DNA of 64,000 nt, taken from Akebia trifoliata. Taxonomy: Eukaryota; Streptophyta; Magnoliopsida; Ranunculales; Lardizabalaceae. The notes beneath the pieces are model-generated. The model searched no databases. It was not told the origin of the DNA and worked only from the letters and a program-made list of their open reading frames with translations. The position numbers were made by a program, and so were the translations under genes. Below, in pieces: positions 23,812-36,003 of this stretch. The stretch lies in assembly GCA_017979445.1 (NCBI GenBank), contig CM030714.1:5022001-5086000 (forward strand), given 5' to 3'. Numbering within the stretch: position 1 is the first letter of the stretch; every line of letters begins with the position of its first letter.

Positions 23812-24505
23812 ATCAGCACTCTTGTTTTATATGGCTCCTTCTTTTGAAGCATGAGGGTTTTTTATGTAATTTTCTCTTGCTCTAATGCTATGGTGAGCTG
23901 GGAAAAAAAGGCGCCTCGCAACATTATAAGCAGTTAATTTGCATTTATGGGTCCACAAATATTTGCAATCTAATGAAAATGATTAACTTTACTGGTAGTA
24001 CTTTTATACAATACAACTAGTCACATCTAATCATTTCTAAGAGAACAAAGTCCGTGCAACTTGAGATAGTGCAAAGGTAGAAGTGCATTATTATAAGTTG
24101 AAAAGAAAAGTGTGGACTAGATTCGATTTGCCTCTATTAATTTTTAACTTTAGATTTTGATCTTTATATGGGCAAGTATATGGTAGAGATGAGCACTATC
24201 AATTCCAATGGAGTCTACTCTCATGTTTGTACTCGTGGCCAATCTATTTATTCTGATTGGTAGTTTGCAGCACAAGCCTTTGGATGTGGGGGTAGCCCAA
24301 ATATCAGAACGTTAGGATGCAATTGTATAATGGTACAACTTCAAGTGGGCTCATTGATACACATGATTATCAATCTATACCGTCGGATCAATACAGGGAA
24401 CGCTGTTTGCTATGATCGTAAATCTTCATGAATTTGTGAAAAACAAAAATTTGCAATCAAATGCTCTCAAGTTGCTCTTTTTAGAGTATTATAAGATGTA
24501 TTAGA

Positions 24506-24664
24506 ATAGAGTCGTGCCCAAGTGACCTCAATTCACACATTTTTGACATTTCTACATATGCTTTTCACTGTATCTTCATGAAAAGTATCTAGGGTTCCGT
24601 ACACACCTCCACATCAGTAAAGTGTAAATTGAAGTCAATCTTGAGGTCACTCCAGCCCTATTCC
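24506..24664. mobile_element. Hairpin MITE, AGAGTCGTGC family, copy G1
   Basis: The left end AGAGTCGTGCCCAAGTGACC pairs with a right end whose reverse complement contains GGAGTGACCTCAAGATTGAC. The inner hairpin is ATGCTTTTCACTGTATCTTCATGAAAAGTAT. Similar copies lie at 29801, 29969, 31240 and 31385. Confidence 0.75.
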
Positions 24665-25736
24665 TTAGGATAGGTTGTATTATGATTCATTGAATCATCT
24701 ACTCTAAAGATGAGGACGGAAATTAGGATGGAATAATTGAATGAGTGCTTGATTGCTCATTTTCAATATTTTATTAGGTGTTTGGTTGCCTTATATTGAT
24801 AGTAAATCATGGTAAATCTTTTTATCATTATTGTTGTGAAAGCTTTATGTCAAAGATTTGGGTTCAGATGTACAAATAATGTTCGTCAATTCAATTTTAT
24901 CCAAAATCGTGCCCTATGATATTACTAGTGTGTTCTTATCTACTTTCACCACCTCCATCATTATTTTTTTGGATCTTTTTCTTCCTCTTTTAAATTTTCA
25001 ACTTTCAAGTTCCTTTTGTATAAGTGGGGTCCGTAATTGATTTTCGTTGAATGCGGTTAAATAATCTCCATCAACTTTTTCTTAGTTTACTATTGGAATT
25101 ATTATTATATTTTATGAATGTTTAATTTTTTATTTTTTTATCTTTCTTAATCTTTTTATTCTGCCGTCTTAATCTCCTGTATTGTCATGTTGAACATAGA
25201 ACTTTACTAATTCTAATATAATATTTCTTTCATAATTTTAAAATATATATATATATATGAAAGGATCCAACAGTGATCAAACTCGTGATCCACCTAATCT
25301 CAAACTCAATCAAATTATGGGCATGATGATCAATTTGATAAATCACTAGTGCTATAATGATCATGATCACCTTTCAATTTTTTTTTTTTTTTTCTCATTT
25401 ATTTTGGAAATGGTGAAATAGAGATGGGTACTGTTGTTAACAATTCTTCCCCACTGTCATAGATGAATGTTTCACTACTAAAGAAAATAACAGGCCTCTG
25501 TCTATCAATTTCTGCAACTAAGAACACTCAAAACATGAACTAAAATAATCTGAATTAAACCCGAATTATGTTCATTCCTCATGCCGAGATCCTACTAGAA
25601 CTGTTTAAGATAATATAATACAAATTCTAAACCAATAAATTAACCATAATGACTCAATACTGTATTTATGTGATCTTATACAAACAGATTGATTTACTTA
25701 TAAAAATGAAACTCGGATGATGACTAAGTAAAATTC
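24665..25736. other. Unassigned AT-rich stretch downstream of the PADRE gene
   Basis: Contains the PADRE gene's 3' UTR (end unknown) and a short (TA)n. No other feature is supported. Confidence 0.35.
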
Positions 25737-26225
25737 TTATAGATCTGTGGGTATCTCTGATATGCTCTCTAAATGAGGCCTCCATACACCAACACGCCCT
25801 CGTCTTCGATCCCTTTGTGAAGATATTTTCTCAGATAAAATCTCAGTCAAGTACTGATCTGATATTAGAAGCTTTGTCATAGCTAATGAGCTTGCATTGC
25901 ACTCTTGTTCTAATTTCTTCTTCTTCTTTCTCTTGGTCGAATCTGATCGGATCTTTTCGGGCAATGAAGTTACGGGCATAAGGAAATAGATCTTCCCCCG
26001 TTGAAGTTCCGCATCGGGAGGTAAGATCACAATTTTTGGGACGGTTTCTTCATGGGATGGGTATGATGGCTTTCTTAATACGTGCTTTGGGTTCGCCTTC
26101 ATGACATCTCGGGCTCTAATTTTTTGATTGAATTCTTCGACTCGCCCATTTGAATGTACTATTCGAATTACGTCGAGAGATCCACATGGAAGAATGCAGG
26201 CGATGCAGCATCTTATGGTGTTCAT
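25737..26225 (-). CDS. PADRE-domain (DUF4228) protein
   Basis: Single-exon frame of 162 residues. The N-terminal part (about 1-95) matches the plant DUF4228/PADRE pattern: CxxC near the start, then VIRIVHSNGRVEEF (19-32), a variable middle with HVL.KPSY (48-55), and RGKIYFLMP (76-84). The C-terminus has WRPHLESISE (148-157), the short motif that usually ends these proteins. The linker has a basic run KRKKKKK (98-104) that could be a nuclear signal. PADRE genes are broadly induced by pathogens and abiotic stress, but the biochemical function is unknown. Family members are normally 150-200 residues, so this copy is full length. The start is the ATG before the conserved N-terminus. The upstream 100 bp on the coding strand is GA/CT-rich, as is common for plant 5' UTRs. 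Confidence 0.93.
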   Translation of the reverse strand: MNTIRCCIACILPCGSLDVIRIVHSNGRVEEFNQKIRARDVMKANPKHVLRKPSYPSHEETVPKIVILPPDAELQRGKIYFLMPVTSLPEKIRSDSTKRKKKKKLEQECNASSLAMTKLLISDQYLTEILSEKISSQRDRRRGRVGVWRPHLESISEIPTDL

Positions 26226-27985
26226 GGTTCCTTCTCCCTCTCTATAACTCTCTCATGAAAGGGGGGGAGAGGAGGAGAAAGTGAAAGAAGAAGAGGTATT
26301 AAGAAAGATGACTAGCTAGTCTTTTTATTTTATTTTTTTTCCTCTATGTGATTAGGGAATCAAATACTTTGAACTTTGGTGAGAAATGATGTTATTGTTA
26401 TACTTTGGAGAAAATTCTCTATTGCTTAGGATGAAATCCATGGGCTTAATGATTGCACTACCCTATGTACTTTGTCTTTTAGATTCATCATTTAGGGTTC
26501 CCCACCCTTTCTACTCTTACTTTAATTCAATAATAATTTGGGTGGAGTTTTGTGGGTGACACTTGTTAGTTGATGAGGAGGGTGTTTTGGAGGGGTATAT
26601 GTTACACGTGGCACTCAATGTTACGGATATGTGCTTGTGTTGCCAAGTTACACTTGTCAATAGGTGGCTGGATTAGCCAGGTAAGAGTTGGTGAGGAGGG
26701 GAAATGGGGGGTGGTATTTAGTGTATATAGTTGGGTCACTGAGAAAGATTTGTTTATTGAGAGATTATTGATAGGTTGGTTTGGAGTTTGTTGTGGGAAA
26801 TTGGTTGTAGGGAGATCTTTGTTAAACTTCATTGAAGAATAAGTTGTAATGGCCTCATTCTCTAAGTTGTTTGTGGACTGATTAAGGGTCTGTTATTTGC
26901 TGAAAAATATTTTTATTAGAAAATAGTTTATTTAGTAAATCATTTGCCAAGCAAACATTTTTCTCGTGAAAATGCATTGTTGGATTGGACACAAAAAATT
27001 GAATTATATGATAGAAATCTGATTGGACTTGAACTCAAGAAAGTCAACTTCAAACTTGCATTTTCAATTGGAAAATTATTTCCCCAAGGACACGAAAAAT
27101 ACACCTCTAGATAATTAAACTGGGATCCTCTGAAAATAATTTCCCCACAAAATCCAAAACAAACTGGGTATATTTTATATTTTATATTGATAGAAAATTG
27201 ATTTTCCAGTCGATTTTCCCTTGAAACAGTGAAATTGAATTTTCACTCAACATAAGATAAGGTACTTTGTTGGACTTTTTCATGTAAAATTCAAAAGTAA
27301 GATGATGACAAGAAAGAAAATAGTTAAAGAGACCTGTTCATAGAGATGCCAATGGATAGACCTCGTTCAGTCCATTAGTCTCATCCATCTTAACCGTTAA
27401 TGGTGGGCCCACCTTTAAAATGGATAAAAAGAAAATAAGGCTATTATAATATTTGCTTCAAATTTTGATTTATTTTCCATCAACAGTTGGGCCCACCAAT
27501 TAAATGCTTTGCATTTAGAAGTTAGTGGGCAACATGTGCATTATGGAGGGTAGGGTCCACAATGAGGAATGCTTATCAGGTATGAGTGTGATGCAATACG
27601 AGCCGTTTGATCCTGATCTTTGACTTAACATCTGTTAGGTGATTTGATCCTGATCTTTAACTTAACAGCTGTTAGGTGTGAGAAGTGAAGTCTCCAAACT
27701 TCATGATCATCTCTTTGAAGAACAAAAAGGGTAATATTTATTATTATTATTATTAGCCTGATAATGATAGACAAAAGATTAATTTTAAGGTACCCTCTGT
27801 GCCCCCTTGACCATGGTCTTCCATGAGAGGCTAACAGAAAATGATGGAAATGCTTGTCTTGAATCCCTTATCAAACCCTTGAACTTTTCATATATAAAAA
27901 AAAGCTCGATCTATAGGTAAAATTCTTATTAACGAAAGAGAGAATATTGTGGGTGAATTCAGTAAAAAGGTTTTATCCTAGAGTC
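26226..27985. other. Intergenic region upstream of the PADRE gene
   Basis: The first 100-150 bp should be the PADRE 5' UTR and core promoter. No TATA box was clear. The open frames near 26570-26842 have no recognisable domain. From about 26886 a GGGTCTGTTATTTGCTGAAA segment resembles the end of a MITE, but I could not find its partner. Confidence 0.35.
27606..27679. repeat. Tandem duplication, 2 x 37 bp
   Basis: Two adjacent copies of TTTGATCCTGATCTTTxACTT...CTGTTAGGTG at 27606 and 27643, differing at three or four positions. Confidence 0.85.
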
Positions 27986-27989
27986 CATT

Positions 27990-28785
27990 AATTGTGATTG
28001 AAATGCCCTTTGTGCCTCATGGAGCGAGGAGTCCGTTAATCAAGTTTTTATTCATTGCCTGTGGCGAGTTGGATTTGGAGGCACTTTGTTGGTTTATTTG
28101 GAGTGGAGGGGCGCATGCTGTGTTCAGTCCAAAGAGTCTTCGAGGCTTCGGCGGCGTGGGGTAAATCATTTGGAGTGTCAAAAAGACTTCTATGGAGTGC
28201 AATCCTTTTTTGGGATTTGTTGGGAGATTTGAAGGAGCATAATATTCATGTGTTTGAAGGAAGATGCGAGAAAGATGACCATATTACTTTGTCGGTCTTG
28301 GGTTTGTTATTTTTTTAGTGTTAGGTGTTTAAGGAATTTAGAAGGATCTTTTTTGAAGATTTTTTGGTAAGGTGGGATCAAGTTTATTGTATTGCACCCC
28401 CTAAATTAGGAAGCAAATCCTCCATGGCACAACTTCCCCGTAGCCCTATGTAGTGCAAAACAATGATTGGAAGAGCTCCGTGTCAACAAGAAACTAAAAT
28501 CTCACCATTCGAAATGGGGAGTTCATTGACCATCCATTTTAAAAGCTTTGGATTTGGTAAAAAATTGATTGTTTTTCTTTTCTTTTAAATCAAATCTAGG
28601 CCATGAACACTACATGCCTGAATTGTTATTTCTTCTGAACACGAGTCTCTCTTGCCTATGAAGGAGTGTTATAGAGGACTACATGGAAGTTGTGTTACGG
28701 AGGATCCACTCTCCCTAAATTAGCTCATTGTATTGTTTTTTTTGCCCGTCGACGTTGATGAAATGATATTTTACCGATAAAAAAA
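27990..28785 (+). pseudogene. L1-type LINE 3' end with zf-RVT
   Basis: About 28011-28060 reads CASWSEESVNQVFIHC, the zinc-binding motif of plant LINEs (pattern CxxCxxxxESVxHxFxHC). A frameshift then leads to VASWIWRHFVGLFGVEGRM and further zf-RVT-like sequence. The fragment ends with TTTTACCGATAAAAAAATG (about 28770-28788), a LINE 3' terminus. RT and endonuclease are absent. Confidence 0.72.
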
Positions 28786-29188
28786 TGATTTTATCTTAGA
28801 AGCTGACTATTTGGTTTGTTGCATGGGCAGAACCAATATATTTGTCTATGTGGGGGCAATTAAGATACTTGCAAAATGTAAAAATTCTTTTGGGGGAAAT
28901 AGTGGCAATTTTATTTTTTGTCGTTGTTATATATCACAGTAACATATAAATCTTTATATTTTTTAAATTTTCTTATAGCGGCAAGTGCCCCATTGCCCCA
29001 CTGTAAAACCACCCCTGATTTGTTAGGATCAAGGGTGTCTGGCATGGGGTTGAAGATAAGGGCATTCTGATCATTTTATATGAGTCTCACATGAAAGATT
29101 GTGGTGTATAAGAGTTTGATGAAAACGACCGAGGAATCTATAATTCACCAAAACCCGTAGGGTACATACCTCAAAGAGTGCTGGTATC

Positions 29189-29385
29189 CTAACTAAAAAG
29201 TCTTCACTCGGTCAATACTCAGCTGACGTGTTACGGACATGGAACTATAGATCTATTTCCTTGGGATATACAAATACTCCTTTTATGGGGATTTTCATTT
29301 GTGTATCCCGAAGAAATAGATCTATGATTCTGTGTGTTCAGGACATGTCAATTGAGTATTGACCCAGTGAAGATTTTCTAGTTCG
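29189..29385. mobile_element. Hairpin MITE, shared-core family, copy F3
   Basis: The outer arms AAGTCTTCACTCGGTCAATA and TATTGACCCAGTGAAGATTT pair. The inner arms TATAGATCTATTTCCTTGGG and CCCGAAGAAATAGATCTATG pair around TATGGGGATTTTC. The core matches copy F2, while the outer arms do not. Confidence 0.82.
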
Positions 29386-29421
29386 AAAATCATTATTCTA
29401 CTTCAAAATTCCCTTTGGGAA

Positions 29422-29660
29422 AAGAGTCCTGATAATATGACTCACCAAGTGGCATACTCAAATGACTCTATGACGTTGATAAGTTTGGGAATAGTAGACT
29501 CATATGCCTCCGGATACATGATTTCCTCGGGATATACTTTTTTTTTTTACTGAAAAGTGTAATTGCATATCCCGAGGCATTCATATCCCCGCTACCTGAA
29601 TTTGTCACATCATGGAGTCATTTGAATATGCCACGTGGCAGTTATATTATCACCACTCTT
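29422..29660. mobile_element. Hairpin MITE, shared-core family, copy F4
   Basis: AAGAGTCCTGATAATATGAC at the left pairs with the reverse complement of the right end (AAGAGTGGTGATAATATAAC). CATACTCAAATGACTC pairs with GAGTCATTTGAATATG. The core ATTTCCTCGGGATATAC/GCATATCCCGAGGCAT resembles the other F copies. Confidence 0.8.
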
Positions 29661-29800
29661 AGGAAAATTAGTCATGGACCCCACAACCTATTCTATTATT
29701 CAACCCAAATCCAATTGGAGCTATCACTCTCCCACAACGACCCTCAAGAAATGTCAATGTGGACTTGGTTCTTTTTCTCATCATGCCATTGATTCTTATT

Positions 29801-29967
29801 AGAATAAAGAAAATGCTGAAGTAACAAAATTGACATCGGTTCAGACAGTGCTGACGAGGATGTATTTATAAAATCATAGATGCTTTTCATCAAGATACGA
29901 GTGAGAAGCATCTATGATTCCGAGCACACCAATGTCCCAAACAATGTCAATTTCAAAGCACGACTAT
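29801..29967. mobile_element. Hairpin MITE, AGAGTCGTGC family, copy G2
   Basis: It begins AGAATAAAGAAAATGCTGAAG and ends AGCACGACTATT. The core ATAGATGCTTTTCATCAAGA pairs with GTGAGAAGCATCTATG. Only one base separates it from the next copy. Confidence 0.75.
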
Positions 29968-29968
29968 T

Positions 29969-30152
29969 AGAATAATGCTGAAGTGATCTCAAAGATTGAC
30001 CTCATTTCACAGTTTCCTGATGTGGATGCATGTATGAACCATAAATGATTTTCACCGAGATACGAGTGAAAAGCATCTATAATTCTGTGTGCACCTCCAT
30101 GTCAGGAAAGTGCAAAATGAAGTCAATGTTGAGGTGACTCCAGCACGACTCT
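29969..30152. mobile_element. Hairpin MITE, AGAGTCGTGC family, copy G3
   Basis: It begins AGAATAATGCTGAAGTGATC and ends TGACTCCAGCACGACTCT. The core ATAAATGATTTTCACCGAGA pairs with GAGTGAAAAGCATCTAT. It is head-to-tail with G2. Confidence 0.8.
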
Positions 30153-30544
30153 TCTAATTAATCTAAAATTTCAAAAATCATTGGAATTGATATAAAACCA
30201 CAAAAAATGGCTACCAGATCATATCAAAAGATTCATCGATCACTTTTATTTGAAAGCACTTCATATAAATCTGGTCCCCAATATTTGAAATCAATAACAA
30301 TAGTAGTTGGATCTACCTCAATGAGAGAGATAGGAGACTCAAGAACCAAAATTTAACTCTGGGTGCAATCAATATTGTTTTAAAATTTTCAACTTCGCTT
30401 TTCTCGAGTGGACGTAAGAAAAAGCATACATTTCGCTCCAAATAAAATACCGATTTCACGTGTATGAGACAATAATGAAAGCAACTTCAAGGATCCCACA
30501 AGTGACGAAGACATCGTGCTTAATAAGTAATTCTTTCATGAACT
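30153..30544. other. Unassigned AT-rich stretch
   Basis: No recognised gene or repeat. Confidence 0.3.
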
Positions 30545-30660
30545 CAGATTTGAGTTTATAAGCTCAGTTGGTTGACATATTGCAATGCAACATTGAGGTC
30601 ATTGGTTGATTGATCAAGTCAAGTTTATCCACCAAAAAATTGTTTTTATTCATCAATAAA
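30545..30660 (+). mobile_element. Possible tRNA-derived SINE
   Basis: AGCTCAGTTGGTTGACAT (about 30567-30584) looks like a polymerase III A box. The following TGAGGTCATTGGTTGATTGA (about 30594-30613) sits where a B box would be but is degraded from GGTTCRANNCC. No clean tail or target duplication was found. Confidence 0.35.
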
Positions 30661-31239
30661 TGAGCTTAACTATAGTTATAAATTGCCATATCATGTTAAT
30701 GAATGAAATTATAATGGAGCTTATTCGCAATTGAAGTGCAGTCACAACCATAAAAAATAATATATTTGTAATTAATTGTAAAGCATATGAATAAAGAATA
30801 ATTGTTAACTCCCACTAAACAATTGAATATATGCTCTCTCTAAGATACCCATGCACGACATGTTCTCTTTAAACAATTTGAGATGAAGTTCTTTAGAGTT
30901 AGGTGGTCCAGAATATTAGGTCCTATAAAAATGTGAGGAATCTCAATGACTACTTTATTGGATTAACCATTTAAGTGTGGAAAATAAAGAAACTCACCTC
31001 TAGCCATAGTAATTAAATTTATTGTTGTTTTAAGTCTCTCTGTTTATATAGATCACACTTACTAAACCTCCACCAGAATGCATGTATGGTGGTCCTAGGA
31101 AGTCACTTTAGCCTCTTTTTTTCCTCTTAAATAGCCCTTTCACTAGCTTTCCTCCCATCAAAACTATTGATCTTAAAAGTTATTTTTATCTCCTAAAAAT
31201 TAGCTATTGATCCTATAAAAATCAGAAACATTAATGCGA

Positions 31240-31368
31240 AGAGTCGTGCTGGAGTAACATTGTGGGGGACATTTCTGACGTGAAAGTGTGTAGGAGCCAT
31301 AGATGCTTTTCATCGAGATCTCACTCCCCATGATGTCCCCAACAATGTTACTTCAGCATTATCCTAAT
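31240..31368. mobile_element. Hairpin MITE, AGAGTCGTGC family, copy G4 (shortened)
   Basis: It begins AGAGTCGTGCTGGAGTAACA and ends TGTTACTTCAGCATTAT. The left inner arm CATAGATGCTTTTCATCGAG is present, but most of its right partner is deleted, so it is shorter than its relatives. Confidence 0.72.
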
Positions 31369-31384
31369 GGGGAAGTTTATTTTT

Positions 31385-31569
31385 AGAGTCGTGCTCAAGT
31401 GACCTCAAGATTGTACCTCATATCTCACTTTCCTGACGTGTTAGTGTGTAGGAATCATAGTTGTTTTTTCACTTGTATCTCAATGAAAAGTATCTATGGT
31501 TCCTACACTCTTCCACGTTAGGAAAGTGAGGTACGATATTCAATGTTGAGGTCACCTCAGCATTATTCT
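31385..31569. mobile_element. Hairpin MITE, AGAGTCGTGC family, copy G5
   Basis: The ends are AGAGTCGTGCTCAAGTGACC and GGTCACCTCAGCATTATTCT. The outer arms CTCACTTTCCTGACGTG and ACGTTAGGAAAGTGAG pair, and the inner arms around CTTGTATCTCAATGAAAAG pair. It lies only 16 bp from G4. Confidence 0.82.
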
Positions 31570-32954
31570 TATTTTTATCTAATTATTATTTTTAAATAAA
31601 CTAAAATATGTGCCTAAATGCATGAGAGGCTGACGTGGCAATGTGAGCCAACTCAGTCTCCCTAGAAAGACGTGTCTAACATTATCCCAGCTGGCCTATA
31701 TTGGCACAACACTTTTGTAAAAGACATATTGGACATTATAAACTTTAGAAATATCCTGGTATTTGGCCTTACATTTTGAAAACAAAACAAAATTTTCCTT
31801 TCTAATCTTCTTTAAGAAACTAAATAATCGACTAAAGAGTCTCAAATGTATATAGATCATGGCATCAACACCTTGCATAAGAGCTAGCCTTCTCTTCCAT
31901 GTGTAAGATATCTTTGATTAATTAATTTCTCTAAATGAGTATTGTGTGTGGCATTTATCTTAATGGTTAAGATGCTAAATGCCCATTCTAAATCCAACTT
32001 TGTTGTCCAAATGGGTAACAAATCATTCACCTTAATTAATATATATATATATTTATTGGTAAAAACGTGTGAGGTACGTGGACATCAGAAGAAAGTGCAT
32101 TAGAATTATCAAAATAAATTCTTAGTTGGCTTAAAGAGAGTCTCTAGAACACTTACCCTTGTAATGAAATTTCGTAATCACAAAAGTTATAAAGTAGCAG
32201 CATGGGCATGTTATGAACTTAGCCTCCATTATGGATGATGTGGTCAATGATTATTTTTCTCTCCATGGAATAGTACGTCATGTACTTATAAAGACATCAT
32301 AATGTAGACATCCTACAAAAGTCTGATAGTTTGAATATCCCTACAATTTAACTATTTATTTGCAATCATATAATGTTTGATCCTTTCCAGATATCTCATA
32401 ACCTTCTTTACAAACCTCCAATAATTCATGTCTAGATCATTTTGTCCTATTTCAATTATGTTGTTTGGTAGTAAGAATATTATTTTCCAACTGATTTTCT
32501 CGCCCCTTGTATAATCTTAAGGACTGTAAGAAAAAAAATTCTATAGAAAATTCCACCAACAATAGCAGTCCAGAGGTCTAAAAGTTGACAACCCTAATTA
32601 TCTTGTAATCTCAAAAAACCTAAACAAATATAAAATGACAAAAACCTATTAAAATAATAAGGCAGCCCCATCAGAAACCTACTCCCCATATAATGTCTTT
32701 TAAGAGGCCCCACGGAGGTCCATAGTTGATTATTTTAAGCCCTCTTTTTACCCCTTTTTTTTTCTTCTTTTTTGTGAGTTTAAGGCGGTCTTGTGTGCAA
32801 TCCTTGACAGATAGCAGCGAAAGCATCACAGACAGATAATAGGTCGTAGGGAAAACTGATGATAGATACCATGTTTACTAGAAAGATATAAAAAAAATAC
32901 AGCTAACAAGTTCAACATCAATACTGTGCCTTCTATACAAAACACATTGAAAAA
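31570..32954. other. 3' flank of the kinase gene
   Basis: It should include the kinase 3' UTR on the minus strand immediately left of the stop codon. I could not identify a clear polyadenylation signal. A (TA)n run at about 32037-32051 is the only repeat seen. Confidence 0.35.
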
Positions 32955-33037
32955 TCAACCAAGTGTGTACTCGCAGTCAAGCAAACGAGAGAGTATGTCC
33001 TTGCAGCTTGGCCGTTCATTTGGTTCTGCCCAACAAT
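32955..33037 (-). CDS. Kinase exon 16 (last)
   Basis: Encodes the end of the kinase domain: DCWAEPNERPSCKDIL, the conserved Arg of subdomain XI, then a short tail ending TLG and TGA. It follows acceptor TGATTGCAG. The first two bases complete the Asp codon begun in exon 15. Confidence 0.93.
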
Positions 33038-35952
33038 CTGCAATCAAGATTCAACAAAATGTGAGCTTTTATTCAAGTGTTTGTCCTACAGAAAGGCACA
33101 TAGAAGAAAAATGACATTTTAATCGATAGAAGACCTGCAATAAGCTTGCCCAAGGGACCTTCCGGAATCTCTAGCCTTGATCCCTCATTCGCGACTGCAT
33201 AAATGACCTGAACAGTAGATGACATGAAAATAAAAATCCTGCAATATGTTCTGGAACATTTGACACAAGATCGTAGAAATGACTCACTTGCATTGCTGGT
33301 ACACCTTCCCATGGTCTATTTAGAGTGCAGAGCTCCCACATTAGCACACCAAAGCTGAACACATCGCATTTCTCTGTGAAGGGTTCATTACGAATGAGTT
33401 CAGGAGCCATCCATTCTGGAGTTCCTGCACAAGAGGAATCTCTCATGGGCACCTCTGTCATAACTCGTGAGAGCCCAAAATCGCAAATCTTGACTGTCCA
33501 ATGCTTATTCACAAGACAGTTTGCACTTTTTAGATCACGATGGACTATCTTCATTCGATGCATGCACATTAACCCCCTTCATTGCCAGCAGAAAAATACA
33601 ATCAGTTAGAAGTACCATCCTCATGCATAATATTAAAAAAATTAAAATAGAAAAGATTAAAAAGTCTAACCACCATTCTTATGGAAAAATACAAGGATTC
33701 CTACATTAATGTTTAGACATGCAAATTGTTCAGTAAGACTTTGCCTTACAGATGCAACTATATGGAGATCATTTTTTTCTAGTTTATCGCAATTGAAGGC
33801 CTTGACCTAGATTCAGGATATCCAGCATACAGAAAGCATCACTTGACTCACATACACCACCATATGCAATGACTATTGCCTCATACTGCTCCATAACTAT
33901 ATGGGGTACAAGCAATACATGCCTGACACATGGGAAAGCTTATCTCTGGGTGACATGGTTTGGTGCCACAAAAAGACCCATGGTGAAAGAAAGACAAAAA
34001 AAAAAAAAAACACATGGGTTCATACCCATGATGAAAAAAACTGCTCAAATTCAACTGATTGGAATCACAAATAGGGCTGAATTTTGAGGTATAGGTCCAT
34101 CAAGGGGTAGGCTAAACAATCCTATGATGAGAAACAGCCAAATCCAATAATTAGAAATCATCTATTGGACTTGGCATTTGTAAGTGGGAACTGTTCCTTC
34201 AGGAGCAAAAGAAATGGACTAAAAAAGATCTTTGATGTAAACCCTGTAAGTGAAAACTTATTTGTCACCTTACCACTTGTTCCTGCACTAATCACCTCTC
34301 TCTCTTTCATACACATCCTAAATGATCTAAATATATCCACTTGGTACTCCTTTCTTTCCCTATATCCGCCAATTTGACTCTGCTCAATTCAATGAAAACC
34401 ATGTGGAGATTGTTCATTTTTCTCTCTAAATTTGTCAAAATAGAAAGGCAATAATATCTATATTTATAATAAGATGTTATCAAATATATATATATAATTT
34501 ACACTATAGGTTATTATTTAGCATATTTATAATAAATTATAGAGCATGGTAATAGTTGAGTTGGTTCATCAGGGAAGGAGAGGAGTAACAACAGATGCCT
34601 TGCAAGTATTATTGCCTCTCCTGAGCAGTGAGCACATGAACTGTGGTGTAATGCTCAGGTGTAATGGCAGCAATACACCTGAGCAGTACACCACCTCGTT
34701 TAACCAGAGTGATGAGGTTTCCCCTACGCAACTCCAATTTTAGTTTGTTGCACCAACAAAACTAACATTGTCTATACATGACACAGGATCACCATTGGCA
34801 GCTTCATCAGTTCATTCACATATCTATATACTCTAGTGCGCTTTTAGTTTTTATTTTTATTTTGCAGGAAACTTCTAAACAATGTGTGACTCGTACTTTC
34901 TAACATTAAGACCAAGAACTTCCAAACCCTGAGAGCACTACCATGACCACTCTCCATTTTTAAAGCCATGAATTTTGTACCATCTGTAGATTCTTGTTGG
35001 ATATAAACATTAAAATTCTTATAATTAATAAATAAGCTAAACCTTCACATTAAATTTTAACAACTTCAATATTTTGTAAATATGCAAGATACTATGCGAC
35101 GCGCCTAAAGTGTCTAAAGACAAGTGAACATCCATGACACAAATCTTGGCTAAAATGGTGTCCCCAAAGCATCGACACTTGGGAGGATTGTGTGCCAGAA
35201 ATGTGTCGAGCTGATAAGATCCATTGATGTCAAGAACTTGACGTCTAAATTACATCTCGGGGTGGATATCACATTGGACAATCCAACCACAATTGTTTCC
35301 CATGCTGTAGAGACAACCAAAAACAAAAGAGCAATACATTCCAACAATCACAACCTTGTCAAAAATTGAATTCAATTAGGAAAATCCAGACCATTCAATT
35401 AGACTATTATTAAGGTCAACTTTTCAACTCCAACTTTCCTACTTTCAATCACTCAAACAAAAACACCGTTTTGAGTGTAATAACCACTTTAACTCATAAG
35501 GCATGACACCACTCTAAGACTTAAAAGAAGTCGAGGAGAAGGTTCTGCATGAAGAGGTAAATAGGAACAAGGAAGAATGTATATAGGGAAAAGGTTGCAT
35601 GGACTGAAGGACCATGTAGAGCCTGGACTGAGCCTCTCATTTGGGCCATGTGGACTGCCACATAGGTCCAAATGACACCTCAGTCCTCTACAGTTCAGGG
35701 TTTAGATTAGTTTTGGAAAAAAAAACTATAAAAAAACATTTTTTCCGTTGAATCTAAAGACTTTGAAAATGCATGGCTGCTGAACTCCCAAACTTAAAAT
35801 TGAAATCCAACAGTGAAAATATGACTTTTTTTGTGTGTGTAAGTTCTTAGAATTTTATGCTCGATAAATATGTGGCACCCAATTGTGTTTTTGGGTGCTA
35901 TGTGTACATGCAGTCCATATAGATAGGTGGTCCTTTGGTCCATGTAACCCTA

Positions 35953-36003
<51 letters not shown>

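Noticed and set aside
26570..26842. 90-codon plus and 76-codon minus frames upstream of the PADRE gene
   Set aside because: Overlapping frames on both strands, no motif, and no coding signature I can support.
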